DNA of 64,000 nt from an uncultured Cellvibrionales bacterium (GCA_913063225.1 CAJXYP010000005.1:1-64000), one strand, 5' to 3'. Positions 1-10,028 are shown, numbered from the stretch's first letter. Made by a program: numbers and translations. Notes: a model not told the origin generated them from the sequence alone.

Positions 1-71
1 TTTTTCAAGCAGAAGACGGCATACGAGATCTAGTACGGTCTCGTGGGCTCGGAGATGTGTATAAGAGACAG
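1..71 (+). other. Illumina P7/Nextera adapter contamination
   Basis: After five T bases, positions 6-29 match the Illumina P7 flow-cell primer, 30-37 are an 8-base i7 index (CTAGTACG, which I recall as Nextera N702), and 38-71 match the Nextera read-2 transposase adapter ending in AGAGACAG. This is library sequence left on a contig end, not biology. Genomic sequence begins at 72. Confidence 0.98.
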
Positions 72-140
72 TGCTTGCGCTGGTGTAATGCTGAGCATTA
101 AGCCCAAAGTCAGAGCGCAAAGTATTTTTCTTATCAACAT
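72..140 (-). CDS. Truncated exported protein (signal peptide only)
   Basis: An ATG at 140 opens 23 codons that read as a complete Sec signal peptide: MLIRK start, hydrophobic core LCALTLGLMLSI, and an Ala-Gln-Ala end suited to signal peptidase I. The frame then runs directly into the adapter, so the mature protein is lost and its function cannot be known. A GGG lies about 10 bases before the ATG. It is on the same strand as the two exported-protein genes that follow. Confidence 0.7.
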
Positions 141-317
141 GGTCTTAAATCCCAAGAATGTTTATTAACTTTCTGTAATTATACGCAAGAAACCTTGCCG
201 CTGAAAGCTCAGATTCGAGTTTTAAATTGATTAGAATCAGGGTATTAGATCGAGTTAACAAGAGTTTACTGAATTGTGCAGAAGTCCTTAAACTATCGAC
301 TTTTTAACAGCACCCAT

Positions 318-349
318 AAAAACCGCCCACAACCAAATGGTTATAGGCG
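318..349 (-). terminator. Rho-independent terminator
   Basis: On the minus strand CGCCTATAACC, a 4-base loop and GGTTGTGGGCG form an 11-bp stem (two G-U pairs), followed by GTTTTT. It lies 45 bases after the stop of the DUF6152 gene and should end that transcript. Confidence 0.75.
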
Positions 350-394
350 TTTACATAAATAATATTATTGTCTAGTTTCTGCCTAGTTCCGCCT

Positions 395-1432
395 TTAGTT
401 CGTTAACGGAGCCTCACATTCAACTTCGATAAATTCGTAATCGTTCTCCGCGTATTTTTCCCAGCGCACTGTCCAGGGAGTTAGCAAGTAGCCGGGATCG
501 GTAGCGACCATATCCATAGCTAAAACGGCCCGTCCGTCCGTAGTATCTTTTCGATAGTAGGTTTCCACTGTGGATGTTTGATCCGTCAACGCGTTACCGG
601 TGGTTGCGGATAAATTTGGTAAAAGGTTGTTTGATTCTATAACCAACGTCTGGCCCTCATAGCGAGCCCAAGATTGCCCCAAATGGGTTTTATCGCCGCC
701 GACCATATCGCGCTTATCGAAGTAAACCGTTCGCATGCCTGCATATTCTTCATAGGAAATAACTACATGGTCATCCAATTGCTCTATACGAACTGGGTGA
801 GGAGAAAAGCCCGCTTGGCGAACTAGCCCAGGCGGTTCGCACCAAACCTGAGGATCATTTACTGCATCAAAAACCGCGTGAAGTGCTGCACCCGCTTCGT
901 TGTAGTCCATGGGTGGAACGTTATCAATCGGACGCCCCACTCGGCCCGTTGCTTCGCCAGTCCAGGCTCCAGAAAAATTAGGTAGGCGGCTGGCAAGCTG
1001 AAGCGGCATATTAAAAGCACCCTCTTCTGCCTCTACTGCATGTCCGGGCATACCGACTACAGCACCAGTAGTGGGGTTAATAAACTGCACACTGCCATTA
1101 TTAACCATAGAAACCATAGTTGAGCCGTTGCGCGTTGACTCACCTGTGATTCGAATATAGTCACCTTCGGACAGCGTATCGCGGTCCCAGCCTTGGTTTC
1201 GCATTGATGTGGCCGAACCACCTTCAGCAAGCCACTGTTGTTCACCGCCATTAGCGTCAGTGCTATTGAAATAGACAATCACATGAGGATTACTAAATTT
1301 AAGGCGTTCAACGTATCCCTCAACCACGATAATTTCATCGGTAAAAGTTGCTGCGAACGAATGATGTGCCTGAACTGGTAATACGGTTGCTGCTAACACC
1401 GCAACTAGAGCGATGCCGATTAACTTTTTCAT
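395..1432 (-). CDS. Exported DUF6152-family protein
   Basis: The 345-residue product has a signal peptide (residues 1-22, ending VQA before HHSF). The segment after it, with HHSFAATF and SNPHV, matches DUF6152, a periplasmic family of unknown function common in marine proteobacteria. The rest (about 150-345) holds PNFSGAWTGEATGR and aromatic-rich strands typical of the long form of these proteins; I do not recognise a catalytic motif. A GGAG lies 5 bases before the ATG. It sits 36 bases after the phosphoesterase gene on the same strand and is probably co-transcribed with it, then stopped by the hairpin at 318-349. Confidence 0.75.
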   Translation of the reverse strand: MKKLIGIALVAVLAATVLPVQAHHSFAATFTDEIIVVEGYVERLKFSNPHVIVYFNSTDANGGEQQWLAEGGSATSMRNQGWDRDTLSEGDYIRITGESTRNGSTMVSMVNNGSVQFINPTTGAVVGMPGHAVEAEEGAFNMPLQLASRLPNFSGAWTGEATGRVGRPIDNVPPMDYNEAGAALHAVFDAVNDPQVWCEPPGLVRQAGFSPHPVRIEQLDDHVVISYEEYAGMRTVYFDKRDMVGGDKTHLGQSWARYEGQTLVIESNNLLPNLSATTGNALTDQTSTVETYYRKDTTDGRAVLAMDMVATDPGYLLTPWTVRWEKYAENDYEFIEVECEAPLTN

Positions 1433-1468
1433 TAGATCTCCAATAAATTACATAATTCCGAGTTGCGC

Positions 1469-2991
1469 TTAGTCGTTTCGCGCTTCGATGACGTAACTAT
1501 ATGCTACCTCACCACTAATTTGCTCTTGGCTTTCATCTTCTGGCAGATAGGTCCGAACATAGTCTACCTGCACTTGCTCCGGTGATACGCTGACTCTGGT
1601 ATACCCGGTATTTGGAAGTATCACACTGGACTCATCCTTATAGGCTACTGCCCAATTGGTAAGTTCATAGTCCGAATCCGCCGGAGAACTGACTTCCTGA
1701 TAGACAACACCATCGAGTTCTTGTTTTACCCATACATGGTCATGAGCATGGAAAAAGACAGTCACTTTGGTATCAGCCATTAACTGATGAATTGGTTTTT
1801 CCCAGTTAGGGCGCTCGATATCAAACTCATAATCGCCATTTTGATTTTCGCCGCCCCACTCGTAAAGGTTTGCTTGATCTACGCCGCCACGATCACCGCC
1901 ATGCATCATATATGGGTGAAGATAAACTTAAAAGTGGCATCACTTTCTTCAAGTGTCTTCTTTAGCCAGTTATATTGGGCGTCACCAAGACTGATATCCC
2001 ATTTGTTGACAGTCTTACCCTCGGTCCGCGAAGCTCCGCCCTGAGATAAGCCTTGACCGCCGCCGCGGGGCCCTTCAAAAAGATTATCCACAACTGCCTC
2101 TGAAGACCAAAAAGGATCTAAGGTTACAAAGAGTGCATCGCCCCATTCGAAGGCGTAATAGGTGCCTTTAAGGCCCTTGTCGATGTACTCAAGTTCTTCA
2201 TCGTTGCCCGTATAGAAATCGTTTGGCTCTGGTTGAGTAAAATACTCATTGCGGGCGTTCTGTACCCAGACTGCGGGATTTTCTGGCACTGGGTATTTGC
2301 GGTAGTCGTTGTAAAGGTACAAAGCGCCCTGCTCGTGATTCCCGTTTACTAAAAATACCGGCGCCTCGTTTCCTACAACCCCTAAAAAGGGTCGCTGTAT
2401 CTGGAAGCGTTCTTTAACACCATCTTCGCTAATTCCATCCGTAAAATTCACATCAATACTAAAATCATCTCCAGTGGTCAGGTAGAAATCCACGCCATCG
2501 TTCTTGGCTTGAGCAAGCGTTCGCTCATACAGCTCTGGAATAAAATCGCGCGGTGCTCGTTCTGGATGGGAATCGCCCTGTACTCCAAAAACAAAGGAGC
2601 TACCCTTATCGCGAGGCGTATGAAAGCTTAGCTCGTCAGTGGCTGAATAGTTGCTGCCGCCTTCGTTATAGTTCAACCGGTAGTAATAACGTGTATCAGG
2701 CTGTAGGCCTGTTAGCTGGATTTCGTCTGGCTGTCCCGCAGAAAAATTGGCGACCAAGGTTCTTTCTAAGTAGTCGCCAGATTGAGTACGGGCTTGAAGG
2801 CCGTAGGACAAATAAATATCTTGGCTGGTGGCCGTCAATACGTTTGCCGTAATACTTGTTTCGGTTGGCGCTCCCAGCACGATATTGCCATCAAAGTCTG
2901 CGGCAAGTAGCTGTGAGCTAGCGGCCATAACGAATATGGCTATAATAGGCGTATTGTTATTTTTTTGGCTTAGAACTCTGGCAATATTCAT
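1469..2991 (-). pseudogene. Exported metallophosphoesterase, frameshifted
   Basis: Two overlapping frames make one protein. The first (2991 to 1906, 361 aa) has a signal peptide (1-30, ending LLA), a fibronectin-III-like domain (about 32-125) and most of a calcineurin-type phosphoesterase: GDSH, TTGDD, NGNHE. The second (1909 to 1469, 146 aa) supplies the end of the catalytic core, with HAHDH as the final metal-binding motif, and the C-terminal strands. The break falls in the metal-site stretch FIFTH/PYMMHGG. The sequence fits loss of one 4-base CACC unit from a tandem repeat. The frames overlap as ATGA, so two chains could be made, but each lacks part of the active site. It resembles purple acid phosphatase-like enzymes; substrate unknown. 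Confidence 0.8.
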
Positions 2992-3105
2992 TTACGTCTA
3001 TTCAAAGTCTATTTAGGCCTATAGGTTTTGAATATAACCGAGTCTTTAGAAGATATCTATGGGGTTAGCCATTCTTATCAAATTCTCACTATCGCCGGAT
3101 CACTT

Positions 3106-3606
3106 ATGAGTCGCTGGCGTACTCCAATGCCCTCTAGCACGGCGGTTATTAGTCCCGGTGGGTTTGCCCTGTTAGAAGCAGAGCTACACCAACTTTGGAA
3201 AGTAGAACGGCCTCAAGTAACCGCCGTAGTTTCTGCGGCCGCAAAAAATGGTGATCGATCAGAAAATGGTGACTATATCTATGGAAAGCGTCGCTTAGCC
3301 GAGATTGATAGACGTGTCCGCTACCTGCAAAAACGGATCAAAAATCTTCAGGTGATAGACGAAAAACCTGCGGATCCCAGCAAGATATATTTTGGCGCTA
3401 GAGTTGAGCTAGAAGACCCCGAGGGCGAAGTTTTGGTGGTCTGCATTGTCGGTCCCGACGAGATCGAGCCGGATAAAAAACATATTAGTATTGATTCACC
3501 TCTAGCCAGAGCTATATTGGGTAAATCCGTGGACGACGAAGTTAAATTTGAGAGTCCGTCCGGAAGTAACATAAAGTACGTTATCGCCATCGAATACGAC
3601 TGGTAA
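3106..3606 (+). CDS. greB: Transcription elongation factor GreB
   Basis: GreB rescues backtracked RNA polymerase by stimulating cleavage of the transcript through the secondary channel. The 166-residue product has the N-terminal coiled coil with the conserved GDRSEN-DY tip carrying the acidic residues, the RRVRYL segment characteristic of GreB, and a C-terminal FKBP-like domain ending in AIEYDW. An upstream in-frame ATG at 3028 would add 26 residues, but the family start MSRWRTP fits 3106. It is divergent from the phosphoesterase gene and 130 bases before gcvP. Confidence 0.92.
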   Translation: MSRWRTPMPSSTAVISPGGFALLEAELHQLWKVERPQVTAVVSAAAKNGDRSENGDYIYGKRRLAEIDRRVRYLQKRIKNLQVIDEKPADPSKIYFGARVELEDPEGEVLVVCIVGPDEIEPDKKHISIDSPLARAILGKSVDDEVKFESPSGSNIKYVIAIEYDW

Positions 3607-3736
3607 CCACTCCAACAAATAGTTAGTAACTTGTCACTAAATTCTTATCTATTTAGCCATTAGCTATACCCAAATTTACGGTAAACTTGCTAGCCTTAAA
3701 ACAAGCCATTAGTTACTCACTAGGAAACCTCTCTAA

Positions 3737-6547
3737 GTGCAACCCTTTAGTCCATTTGTAAAACGTCATATCGGTATTTCTGAAACTGACGAATTGTCCA
3801 TGCTATCCAAAATAGGTGTCGCCAATCGAGACGAACTTATTCAAAAGACAGTGCCGGAAAGTATTCTAAAAAAAGACAAAATGGATTTGGCTTCTGGCAT
3901 TTCAGAAGCAGCTGCACTAGCTGAGATTAAAGCCCTAGCTGATCAGAATCAATTAGCCAGCAATCACCTGGGCCAAGGCTATTATGGTTGTCTTACGCCA
4001 CCGGTAATACAAAGATTAATACTAGAAAACCCCGGTTGGTACACCGCTTATACACCTTATCAGGCGGAAATATCCCAGGGCCGTTTAGAGATGCTGCTGA
4101 ATTTCCAGCAGATGATTTGTGATCTAACTGCCATGCCCGTGGCGAACGCTTCATTATTGGATGAAGGCACAGCCGCAGCTGAAGCTATGGCTATGGCCAA
4201 GCGCACACAACGAAAAAACAAATCAAACTGCTTCTTTGTCGACCAAAACTGTCATCCGCAGACCATTGCCGTAGTTAATACACGAGCCAAGCACTTCGGA
4301 TTTGAAGTGGTAGTTGGCGATGTTCAGCAAGAAATACCTGCGTGCTTCGCGGTTTTGATTCAATACCCCGGTTCCTGTGGTGAGGTCATTGACCCTAGAC
4401 CGGTAATTGCCAAGACTCATGAGGCTGGTGCACTGGCCATTGTCGCAACCGACTTATTGGCCCTAACTCTGCTTACTCCTCCAGGTGAGATGGGTGCAGA
4501 TATTGTTATTGGCACTAGTCAGCGCTTAGGCGTTCCCATGGGCTTTGGCGGACCTCACGCTGCTTTTTTTGCCTTTCAGGATAGCTTTAAGCGTTCAGCT
4601 CCGGGTCGCATTATTGGCGTATCTGCAGATAGCCGCGGCAGGCCCGCACTGCGTATGGCCATGCAAACACGCGAGCAACATATTCGTCGTGAGAAAGCCA
4701 CTTCGAACATCTGTACTTCTCAAGTGTTACTAGCAGTGATTGCCGCAGCCTACGCTGTCTATCACGGGCCTGAAGGTCTTAAGGAAATCGCTCTTTCGAC
4801 ACACAATCTCTGTAGCCGTTTAGCTGCGTCTTTGAAATCAGCTGGTTTTGAGCTAAAGCATGAACATGCCTTCGATACTCTTGAAATAAACACCGGGAGC
4901 CGAACCTCTGAGCTAGCGGCCACGGCAGAAGCTAAGGATATAAACCTAAGAGTTTTGGACCAATCCCTTTGCGTTAGCTTTGATGAAACCCATGGTGAAT
5001 CGCACCTAGACGCGCTATGTGAAGTCTTTGCTGTATCCGTTGAAAAAGACGCTGGGTCCTTATTAGCGGATGATCTGGTTCGCACCAGTGGCTATTTAGA
5101 GCATCAGGTTTTCCACCGTTTCCGTAGCGAAACAGAGTTTATGCGTTACCTGCAGCGCCTACAAAGCAAAGATTTGGCATTAGACCAGGCCATGATTCCG
5201 CTTGGCTCATGCACTATGAAACTAAACGCTGCCGCCGAAATGCAGCCTATTAGCTGGCCTCATTTTTCTCAGATACACCCCTTTGCGCCGGCTTCGCAAA
5301 CTCAGGGCTATTTGGAATTAATAAAGCAAATGGAGCAGATGCTTTGTGCCTGTACTGGATATGACGCCGTGTCAGTGCAACCAAATGCAGGATCACAAGG
5401 AGAATATGCGGGTTTGTTAGCTATTGCGGCCTATCACAAGAGCCGTGGAGACGATCAGCGCAAGATATGTTTAATCCCTGAGTCGGCTCATGGAACTAAT
5501 CCAGCCAGTGCACAAATGGCGGGAATGCTGGTGGTAGTTGTAGCCTGTGATGACAATGGCAATGTCGACCTATCCGACATGAAAGCCAAAGCAGAACTGC
5601 ATAGCAATGAATTGGCAGCGGCAATGCTGACCTACCCATCTACCCACGGTGTATTTGAAACCGCTATTCAAGAGATATGTGAGGTACTCCATAACCATGG
5701 AGGCCAGGTATATATCGATGGCGCTAATTTGAACGCAATGGTTGGTTTGGCAGAGCCGGGCAAGTTTGGCGGCGATGTATCTCACCTCAACTTACACAAA
5801 ACCTTTTGCATTCCTCATGGCGGTGGTGGCCCAGGTGTTGGCCCTATAGGCGTGAAGCAGCATTTGGCAGAGTTTCTGCCTGCAGACCCCAATGATCCTG
5901 AATCAGGTTCAGATTGCGTTTCCTCAGCGCGCTGGGGTTCGGCTTCAATCTTGCCAATTCCCTGGATGTATATTCGTATGATGGGTGGGGCCGGCCTTAA
6001 AGCTGCTTCGGAAGTTGCCATTCTGAGCGCCAATTACATAGCCACTCGCCTGCAAGATGCCTACCCGGTGTTATATCGAGGGGCCAATGGCTTTGTAGCT
6101 CACGAATGCATATTGGATATTCGTCCACTTAAAGCGCTAACGGGTATCAGCGAGGAAGATATCGCGAAACGCCTTGTGGATTATGGCTTTCACGCTCCAA
6201 CCATGTCTTTCCCTGTGCCGGGCACCCTTATGATAGAACCGACAGAATCGGAATCTTTATCGGAGATAGACCGTTTCTGCGAGGCTATGTTGAGTATTCG
6301 CGCTGAAATTGAAAAAGTCGCTCAGGATGAGTGGACTATTGAGGATAACCCCTTGGTTAATGCGCCCCACACTTTAGACGATATAACCGATAATGAGTGG
6401 CAACACCCTTATACAAGAGATGTCGCGGTTAAGCCCAGTCCATACCAAAGTCAGCACAAGTATTGGCCGGCAGTTAATCGAATAGACAATGTATTGGGCG
6501 ATCGTAATCTAGTTTGTAGCTGCCCACCTCTTAGCGAATACCTATAG
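3737..6547 (+). CDS. gcvP: Glycine dehydrogenase (decarboxylating), P protein
   Basis: The P protein of the glycine cleavage system decarboxylates glycine on PLP and passes the aminomethyl group to lipoyl-GcvH. At 936 residues it is a full-length fused (alpha plus beta) form. [14 protein letters not shown] and SQGRLE mark the N-half; [15 protein letters not shown] and [18 protein letters not shown] mark the C-half, with the Schiff-base lysine at K688. Translation starts at GTG; no ATG fits the family N-terminus. gcvT and gcvH are not beside it, and the 130-base leader shows no glycine riboswitch. Its TAG stop lies at the edge of the 20-bp repeat that precedes mtaD. Confidence 0.96.
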   Translation: MQPFSPFVKRHIGISETDELSMLSKIGVANRDELIQKTVPESILKKDKMDLASGISEAAALAEIKALADQNQLASNHLGQGYYGCLTPPVIQRLILENPGWYTAYTPYQAEISQGRLEMLLNFQQMICDLTAMPVANASLLDEGTAAAEAMAMAKRTQRKNKSNCFFVDQNCHPQTIAVVNTRAKHFGFEVVVGDVQQEIPACFAVLIQYPGSCGEVIDPRPVIAKTHEAGALAIVATDLLALTLLTPPGEMGADIVIGTSQRLGVPMGFGGPHAAFFAFQDSFKRSAPGRIIGVSADSRGRPALRMAMQTREQHIRREKATSNICTSQVLLAVIAAAYAVYHGPEGLKEIALSTHNLCSRLAASLKSAGFELKHEHAFDTLEINTGSRTSELAATAEAKDINLRVLDQSLCVSFDETHGESHLDALCEVFAVSVEKDAGSLLADDLVRTSGYLEHQVFHRFRSETEFMRYLQRLQSKDLALDQAMIPLGSCTMKLNAAAEMQPISWPHFSQIHPFAPASQTQGYLELIKQMEQMLCACTGYDAVSVQPNAGSQGEYAGLLAIAAYHKSRGDDQRKICLIPESAHGTNPASAQMAGMLVVVVACDDNGNVDLSDMKAKAELHSNELAAAMLTYPSTHGVFETAIQEICEVLHNHGGQVYIDGANLNAMVGLAEPGKFGGDVSHLNLHKTFCIPHGGGGPGVGPIGVKQHLAEFLPADPNDPESGSDCVSSARWGSASILPIPWMYIRMMGGAGLKAASEVAILSANYIATRLQDAYPVLYRGANGFVAHECILDIRPLKALTGISEEDIAKRLVDYGFHAPTMSFPVPGTLMIEPTESESLSEIDRFCEAMLSIRAEIEKVAQDEWTIEDNPLVNAPHTLDDITDNEWQHPYTRDVAVKPSPYQSQHKYWPAVNRIDNVLGDRNLVCSCPPLSEYL

Positions 6548-6605
6548 GTTAAATGCCATGGAAAGAGGCTAAATACAATGGGAAAAGGTTTAATGCAATG
6601 AAAGC
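6546..6605 (+). repeat. Three 20-bp tandem repeats each with AGG...ATG
   Basis: Three head-to-tail 20-base units (6546-6565, 6566-6585, 6586-6605) share the pattern AGGyTwAATrCmATGgrAAr. Each has an AGG Shine-Dalgarno-like core and an ATG 9 bases later (6558, 6578, 6598). Because 20 is not a multiple of three, the three ATGs are in different frames; only the one at 6598 opens mtaD. The repeat starts in the gcvP stop codon. Confidence 0.85.
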
Positions 6606-7926
6606 ACCTGCCAACTTCATCGTTTCACCACGCTGGCTGGTATCTGTGGTACCCAAAAGAGCGCCTTTAGAGAATTATTCTCTGGTGGTTCAGTCGGGAA
6701 AGATTTCAGACGTTCTGCCCGCACCAGAAGCGGAGCAAAAGTATCAGGGGCTACCCAAGTACGAACTCAAGGACCATTTGCTAATCCCCGGACTGATTAA
6801 TATGCACGGACACGCCGCAATGACGTTACTTCGAGGCTATGCGGACGATTTACCCCTTATGCAATGGCTGCAGGAGGAGATATGGCCAGCCGAGACCCGC
6901 TGGGTAGACGCACAGTTTGTGAGAGACGGCACATCCCTTGCCATAAGCGAAATGTTACTGAGCGGTACCACCACTTTCTCAGATCAGTACTTTTTCCCCG
7001 GTTCCACTGCCGAAGCGGCCATTGAAGCCGGCATGCGATGCCAAATTGCTTCTCCCGTGTTGGAGTTCCCATCAAATTGGGCCAAAGACGCCAAAGATTA
7101 TCTTCAAAAGGGGCTGGATCTAAGAGACGAATTTCGTCCTCACTCTTTGATAGAAATAGCTTCCGGCCCCCATGCACCTTACACGGTTTCAGACAATACT
7201 TTATCGGAGATAGCTAAGTATTCCAATGAGTTACAGTCCAACATTCAAGTACATCTGCATGAGTCGGCGCAAGAGATTGAAGACTCAATAAAGGAATTTG
7301 GCAAACGTCCGATCCAACGCCTATATGACTTGGGGCTACTGGGCCCCAATACCCAATGCGTACACATGACTCAGTTGATTGCTGATGATATGGATTTGCT
7401 AGAAAAGACTAATACATCGGTAGTGCACTGCCCTAGCTCCAATTTAAAGCTCGCCAACGGTTTCTGTCCCGTGAAAGAACTTACCGATAGAGGCATCAAT
7501 GTCTGCATAGGTACCGATGGCGCGGCTAGTAACAACTCTCTTGACCTACTCGCCGAAATTCGAATGGCGTCTCTACTAGCGAAGGGGCATAGCGGTGATC
7601 CAACGATTCTAGACGCCGTTAGCAGCCTAGAATGCGCCACTATCAACGCAGCACGGGCATTGGGCATGGAAGATCAACTCGGATCCCTAGAAGTGGGTAA
7701 GCAGGCCGATATGGTCGCCATAAAGCTAGACAGCCCGGAATCCACACCAATCTATAACCCAATTTCCCAATTAATCTATTCGGCCAACTCGTCAAACTTC
7801 AGCCATAGCTGGATACAGGGCAAGTTGGTGATGGAAGACCGTAAATTAACCAACCTGCATCTACCCAGTATTACCAAGCGAGCGCGTCACTGGGCCGAAC
7901 GCATTAGAGGCGCATCCAATGATTAA
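6598..7926 (+). CDS. mtaD: MTA/SAH deaminase-type amidohydrolase
   Basis: A TRZ/ATZ-family amidohydrolase, in Pseudomonas shown to deaminate methylthioadenosine. Metal and active-site motifs are in order: MHGH (H70, H72), HLHES, VHMTQL and IGTDGAASNNSLDL. I chose the ATG at 6598 because MKAPANFIVSPRWLVSV matches family N-termini; an in-frame ATG at 6553 would add 15 residues encoded by the repeat. The 442-residue length is normal. It overlaps ubiG by 8 bases, and the order mtaD-ubiG-mupP-yciK is that of Pseudomonas, which supports the assignment over other deaminases of this family. Confidence 0.85.
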   Translation: MKAPANFIVSPRWLVSVVPKRAPLENYSLVVQSGKISDVLPAPEAEQKYQGLPKYELKDHLLIPGLINMHGHAAMTLLRGYADDLPLMQWLQEEIWPAETRWVDAQFVRDGTSLAISEMLLSGTTTFSDQYFFPGSTAEAAIEAGMRCQIASPVLEFPSNWAKDAKDYLQKGLDLRDEFRPHSLIEIASGPHAPYTVSDNTLSEIAKYSNELQSNIQVHLHESAQEIEDSIKEFGKRPIQRLYDLGLLGPNTQCVHMTQLIADDMDLLEKTNTSVVHCPSSNLKLANGFCPVKELTDRGINVCIGTDGAASNNSLDLLAEIRMASLLAKGHSGDPTILDAVSSLECATINAARALGMEDQLGSLEVGKQADMVAIKLDSPESTPIYNPISQLIYSANSSNFSHSWIQGKLVMEDRKLTNLHLPSITKRARHWAERIRGASND

Positions 7927-8623
7927 TGTCGATCCAGCTGAAATTAAAAAGTTTAATGACCTAGCGTCACGCTGGTGGGATCCAAGCGGTGATTTCAAAC
8001 CTCTGCACGACCTAAACCCCCTGCGATCCAGCTATATCGCTGAAAAAGTGGACCTCCAAGGAGCTAAGGCTCTGGATGTTGGCTGTGGTGGTGGCATATT
8101 GACTGAAGCTTTAGCGAAAAGCGGTGCCAGGGCCTCGGGTATAGATATGGGCGAAGCGCCCTTAGCTGTTGCTCGTATCCACGCAGCAGAAGCAAATTTA
8201 GATATTGAGTACCGGCAAATTACCGCAGAAGAGATAGCCGTGGAAAGCCCCGGAGCTTTTGATCTGGTTTGTTGCATGGAAATGCTCGAGCATGTTCCAG
8301 ACCCAGCCTCAGTTATTCAGTCATGTGCGGACCTGGTAAGGCCTGGCGGCACACTCGTTTTCTCTACCATTAACCGCAATCCCAAGTCTTTTCTGTTTGC
8401 TGTGGTTGGCGCTGAGTATGTTCTGAACTTACTACCAAAGGGCACGCATCAATATAAAAAGTTTATTCGCCCTTCTGAGCTTTCCGGTTGGTGTCGACAG
8501 GCTGGCTTACAAGTCGAAGAAGTTCTAGGGGTTACCTATAACCCGCTAAACAAAGAGTTTCAGATAAGTCAGACCGACGTATCCATTAACTACATGATTC
8601 GAGCGAGTAAGGCCCAGTTATGA
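7919..8623 (+). CDS. ubiG: Ubiquinone biosynthesis O-methyltransferase UbiG
   Basis: UbiG carries out both O-methylations of ubiquinone synthesis using S-adenosylmethionine. The 234-residue sequence has the family N-terminus (EIKKFNDLASRWWDP), the SAM-binding loop LDVGCGGGIL, and EMLEHVPDP with the acidic post-motif. Start ATG lies inside the end of mtaD; the stop overlaps the mupP start (ATGA). Membrane-peripheral and soluble. Confidence 0.95.
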   Translation: MINVDPAEIKKFNDLASRWWDPSGDFKPLHDLNPLRSSYIAEKVDLQGAKALDVGCGGGILTEALAKSGARASGIDMGEAPLAVARIHAAEANLDIEYRQITAEEIAVESPGAFDLVCCMEMLEHVPDPASVIQSCADLVRPGGTLVFSTINRNPKSFLFAVVGAEYVLNLLPKGTHQYKKFIRPSELSGWCRQAGLQVEEVLGVTYNPLNKEFQISQTDVSINYMIRASKAQL

Positions 8624-9273
8624 TTAAAGCAGTTCTCTTCGATCTAGATGGTACGCTTTTAGATACCGCACCCGATTTCAAAACTGCGTTAAACCTGCTT
8701 CTCGCAGAAGAAAGCAAAGCACCTCTTAGTGAAGATGAGGTGAAGGTTATGGTTTCTCATGGATCTGCAGACCTAATTGCCAATGCCTTTAATATCAAAG
8801 CTGACAACCCTGCCTTCGAGCCTTTAAGAGAAAGACTGCTGGCCTTCTATTTAGCTCATCTAAGCGACAATACCCACTATTATCCAGGCCTTGAAACCAG
8901 CTTGGACTTCATGAAAGACAAGGGATTGAGCTATGGGGTAGTTACTAACAAGCCCCTCCTCTATGCAGAAAAAATTCTGACAGATTTAAATATTGAAGTG
9001 GACTGCCTTGTCTGCCCAGATCACGTGGTTAATCCGAAGCCCGATCCGGAAGCGCTTTTCTACGCTTGCGACAAGCTCAACTGCACCGTCGCAGAAGCGA
9101 TCTTTATTGGTGACCACTTACGCGACATTATTGCTGGCAAGGCAGCAGGTATACCCACAGTAGCGGCTGCCTACGGTTATATTCCGGCGGGAGAGTCTGT
9201 GACAGAGTGGAATGCCGACTACATTATTGATCAGGCCTCCGATCTGCTAGCGATATTGGAACAACTATCGTGA
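8620..9273 (+). CDS. mupP: N-acetylmuramic acid 6-phosphate phosphatase
   Basis: A HAD-superfamily phosphatase: DLDGTLLDT gives the nucleophile and acid-base aspartates, VTNKP is motif II, and GDHLRDI is motif IV. General annotation would be phosphoglycolate phosphatase (Gph), but the position between ubiG and yciK and the details GYIPAG-S-EWNADY match MupP. In Pseudomonas MupP acts in the AmgK/MurU recycling route that bypasses fosfomycin-sensitive MurA. It overlaps both neighbours by 4 bases, so it is translationally coupled. Confidence 0.85.
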   Translation: MIKAVLFDLDGTLLDTAPDFKTALNLLLAEESKAPLSEDEVKVMVSHGSADLIANAFNIKADNPAFEPLRERLLAFYLAHLSDNTHYYPGLETSLDFMKDKGLSYGVVTNKPLLYAEKILTDLNIEVDCLVCPDHVVNPKPDPEALFYACDKLNCTVAEAIFIGDHLRDIIAGKAAGIPTVAAAYGYIPAGESVTEWNADYIIDQASDLLAILEQLS

Positions 9274-10028
9274 TATCAGTTACCAGTCTAGATGGCAGCT
9301 ACCAGCCGAAAGCAGACCTTCTTAAAGGCAGGACTATCTTGATCACTGGTTCTGGGGACGGCATTGGCAAAGAGCTAGCCTTATCCGCAGCACAGCATGG
9401 TGCAAACCTTGTTCTACTGGGCAAAACTCAGGCAAAGCTGGAAGCTTTATACGACCAGATTGAAACTTCAACCCAAAGCAAACCCATAATCTGCCCGGTT
9501 GATCTAGAAACCTTAGACGACAGCCAGGCAAAAGAGATCGCAGAAGCTATACAAGCTGAATTCGGGGCTTTAGATGGTCTGGTACATAACGCAGCCATAT
9601 TAGGACAACGAAAGCCCATTCAGTGCTATTCAACAGCCGCTTGGCAGTCAGTAATGCAGGTTAATGTGAATGCTGGCTTTCTATTGAGCAAAGCCTTAAT
9701 ACCCCTTATGACCGAGAGCAGCGACGCACGTATGCTATTCACTTCATCTGGTGTTGGCAGGACAGGTATAGCTTACTGGGGCGCCTATTCGGTATCTAAG
9801 TTCGCTGTCGAAGGACTCGCACAGCTTTTAGCGGACGAACTAACAGAAACCACCAATATCCGCGTGAATGCAGTTAATCCCGGTGCTACCAGAACCTCAA
9901 TGCGCGCTACTGCCTTTCCTGCGGAGAATCCAGCGGGTGTTCGATCGGCTGAAGACTTGATGGCTGGTTACCTGTACCTACTGGGGCCTGATTCGAAAGA
10001 TATTTCTGGGCAAAGCATCGATATTTAG
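9270..10028 (+). CDS. yciK: Short-chain dehydrogenase, YciK type
   Basis: A classical SDR with the NAD(P) glycine motif TGSGDGIGKE, the NAAI motif, a serine in TSSGVGR, and the catalytic pair YSVSK. The GTG start overlaps the mupP stop (GTGA). YciK physiological substrates are not established. It is the last gene of the mtaD-ubiG-mupP-yciK set, with no clear terminator before the next gene. Confidence 0.85.
   Translation: MISVTSLDGSYQPKADLLKGRTILITGSGDGIGKELALSAAQHGANLVLLGKTQAKLEALYDQIETSTQSKPIICPVDLETLDDSQAKEIAEAIQAEFGALDGLVHNAAILGQRKPIQCYSTAAWQSVMQVNVNAGFLLSKALIPLMTESSDARMLFTSSGVGRTGIAYWGAYSVSKFAVEGLAQLLADELTETTNIRVNAVNPGATRTSMRATAFPAENPAGVRSAEDLMAGYLYLLGPDSKDISGQSIDI

Noticed and set aside
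3607-3736. Glycine riboswitch before gcvP
   Set aside because: The leader is short and shows no paired aptamer cores or expression-platform hairpin.
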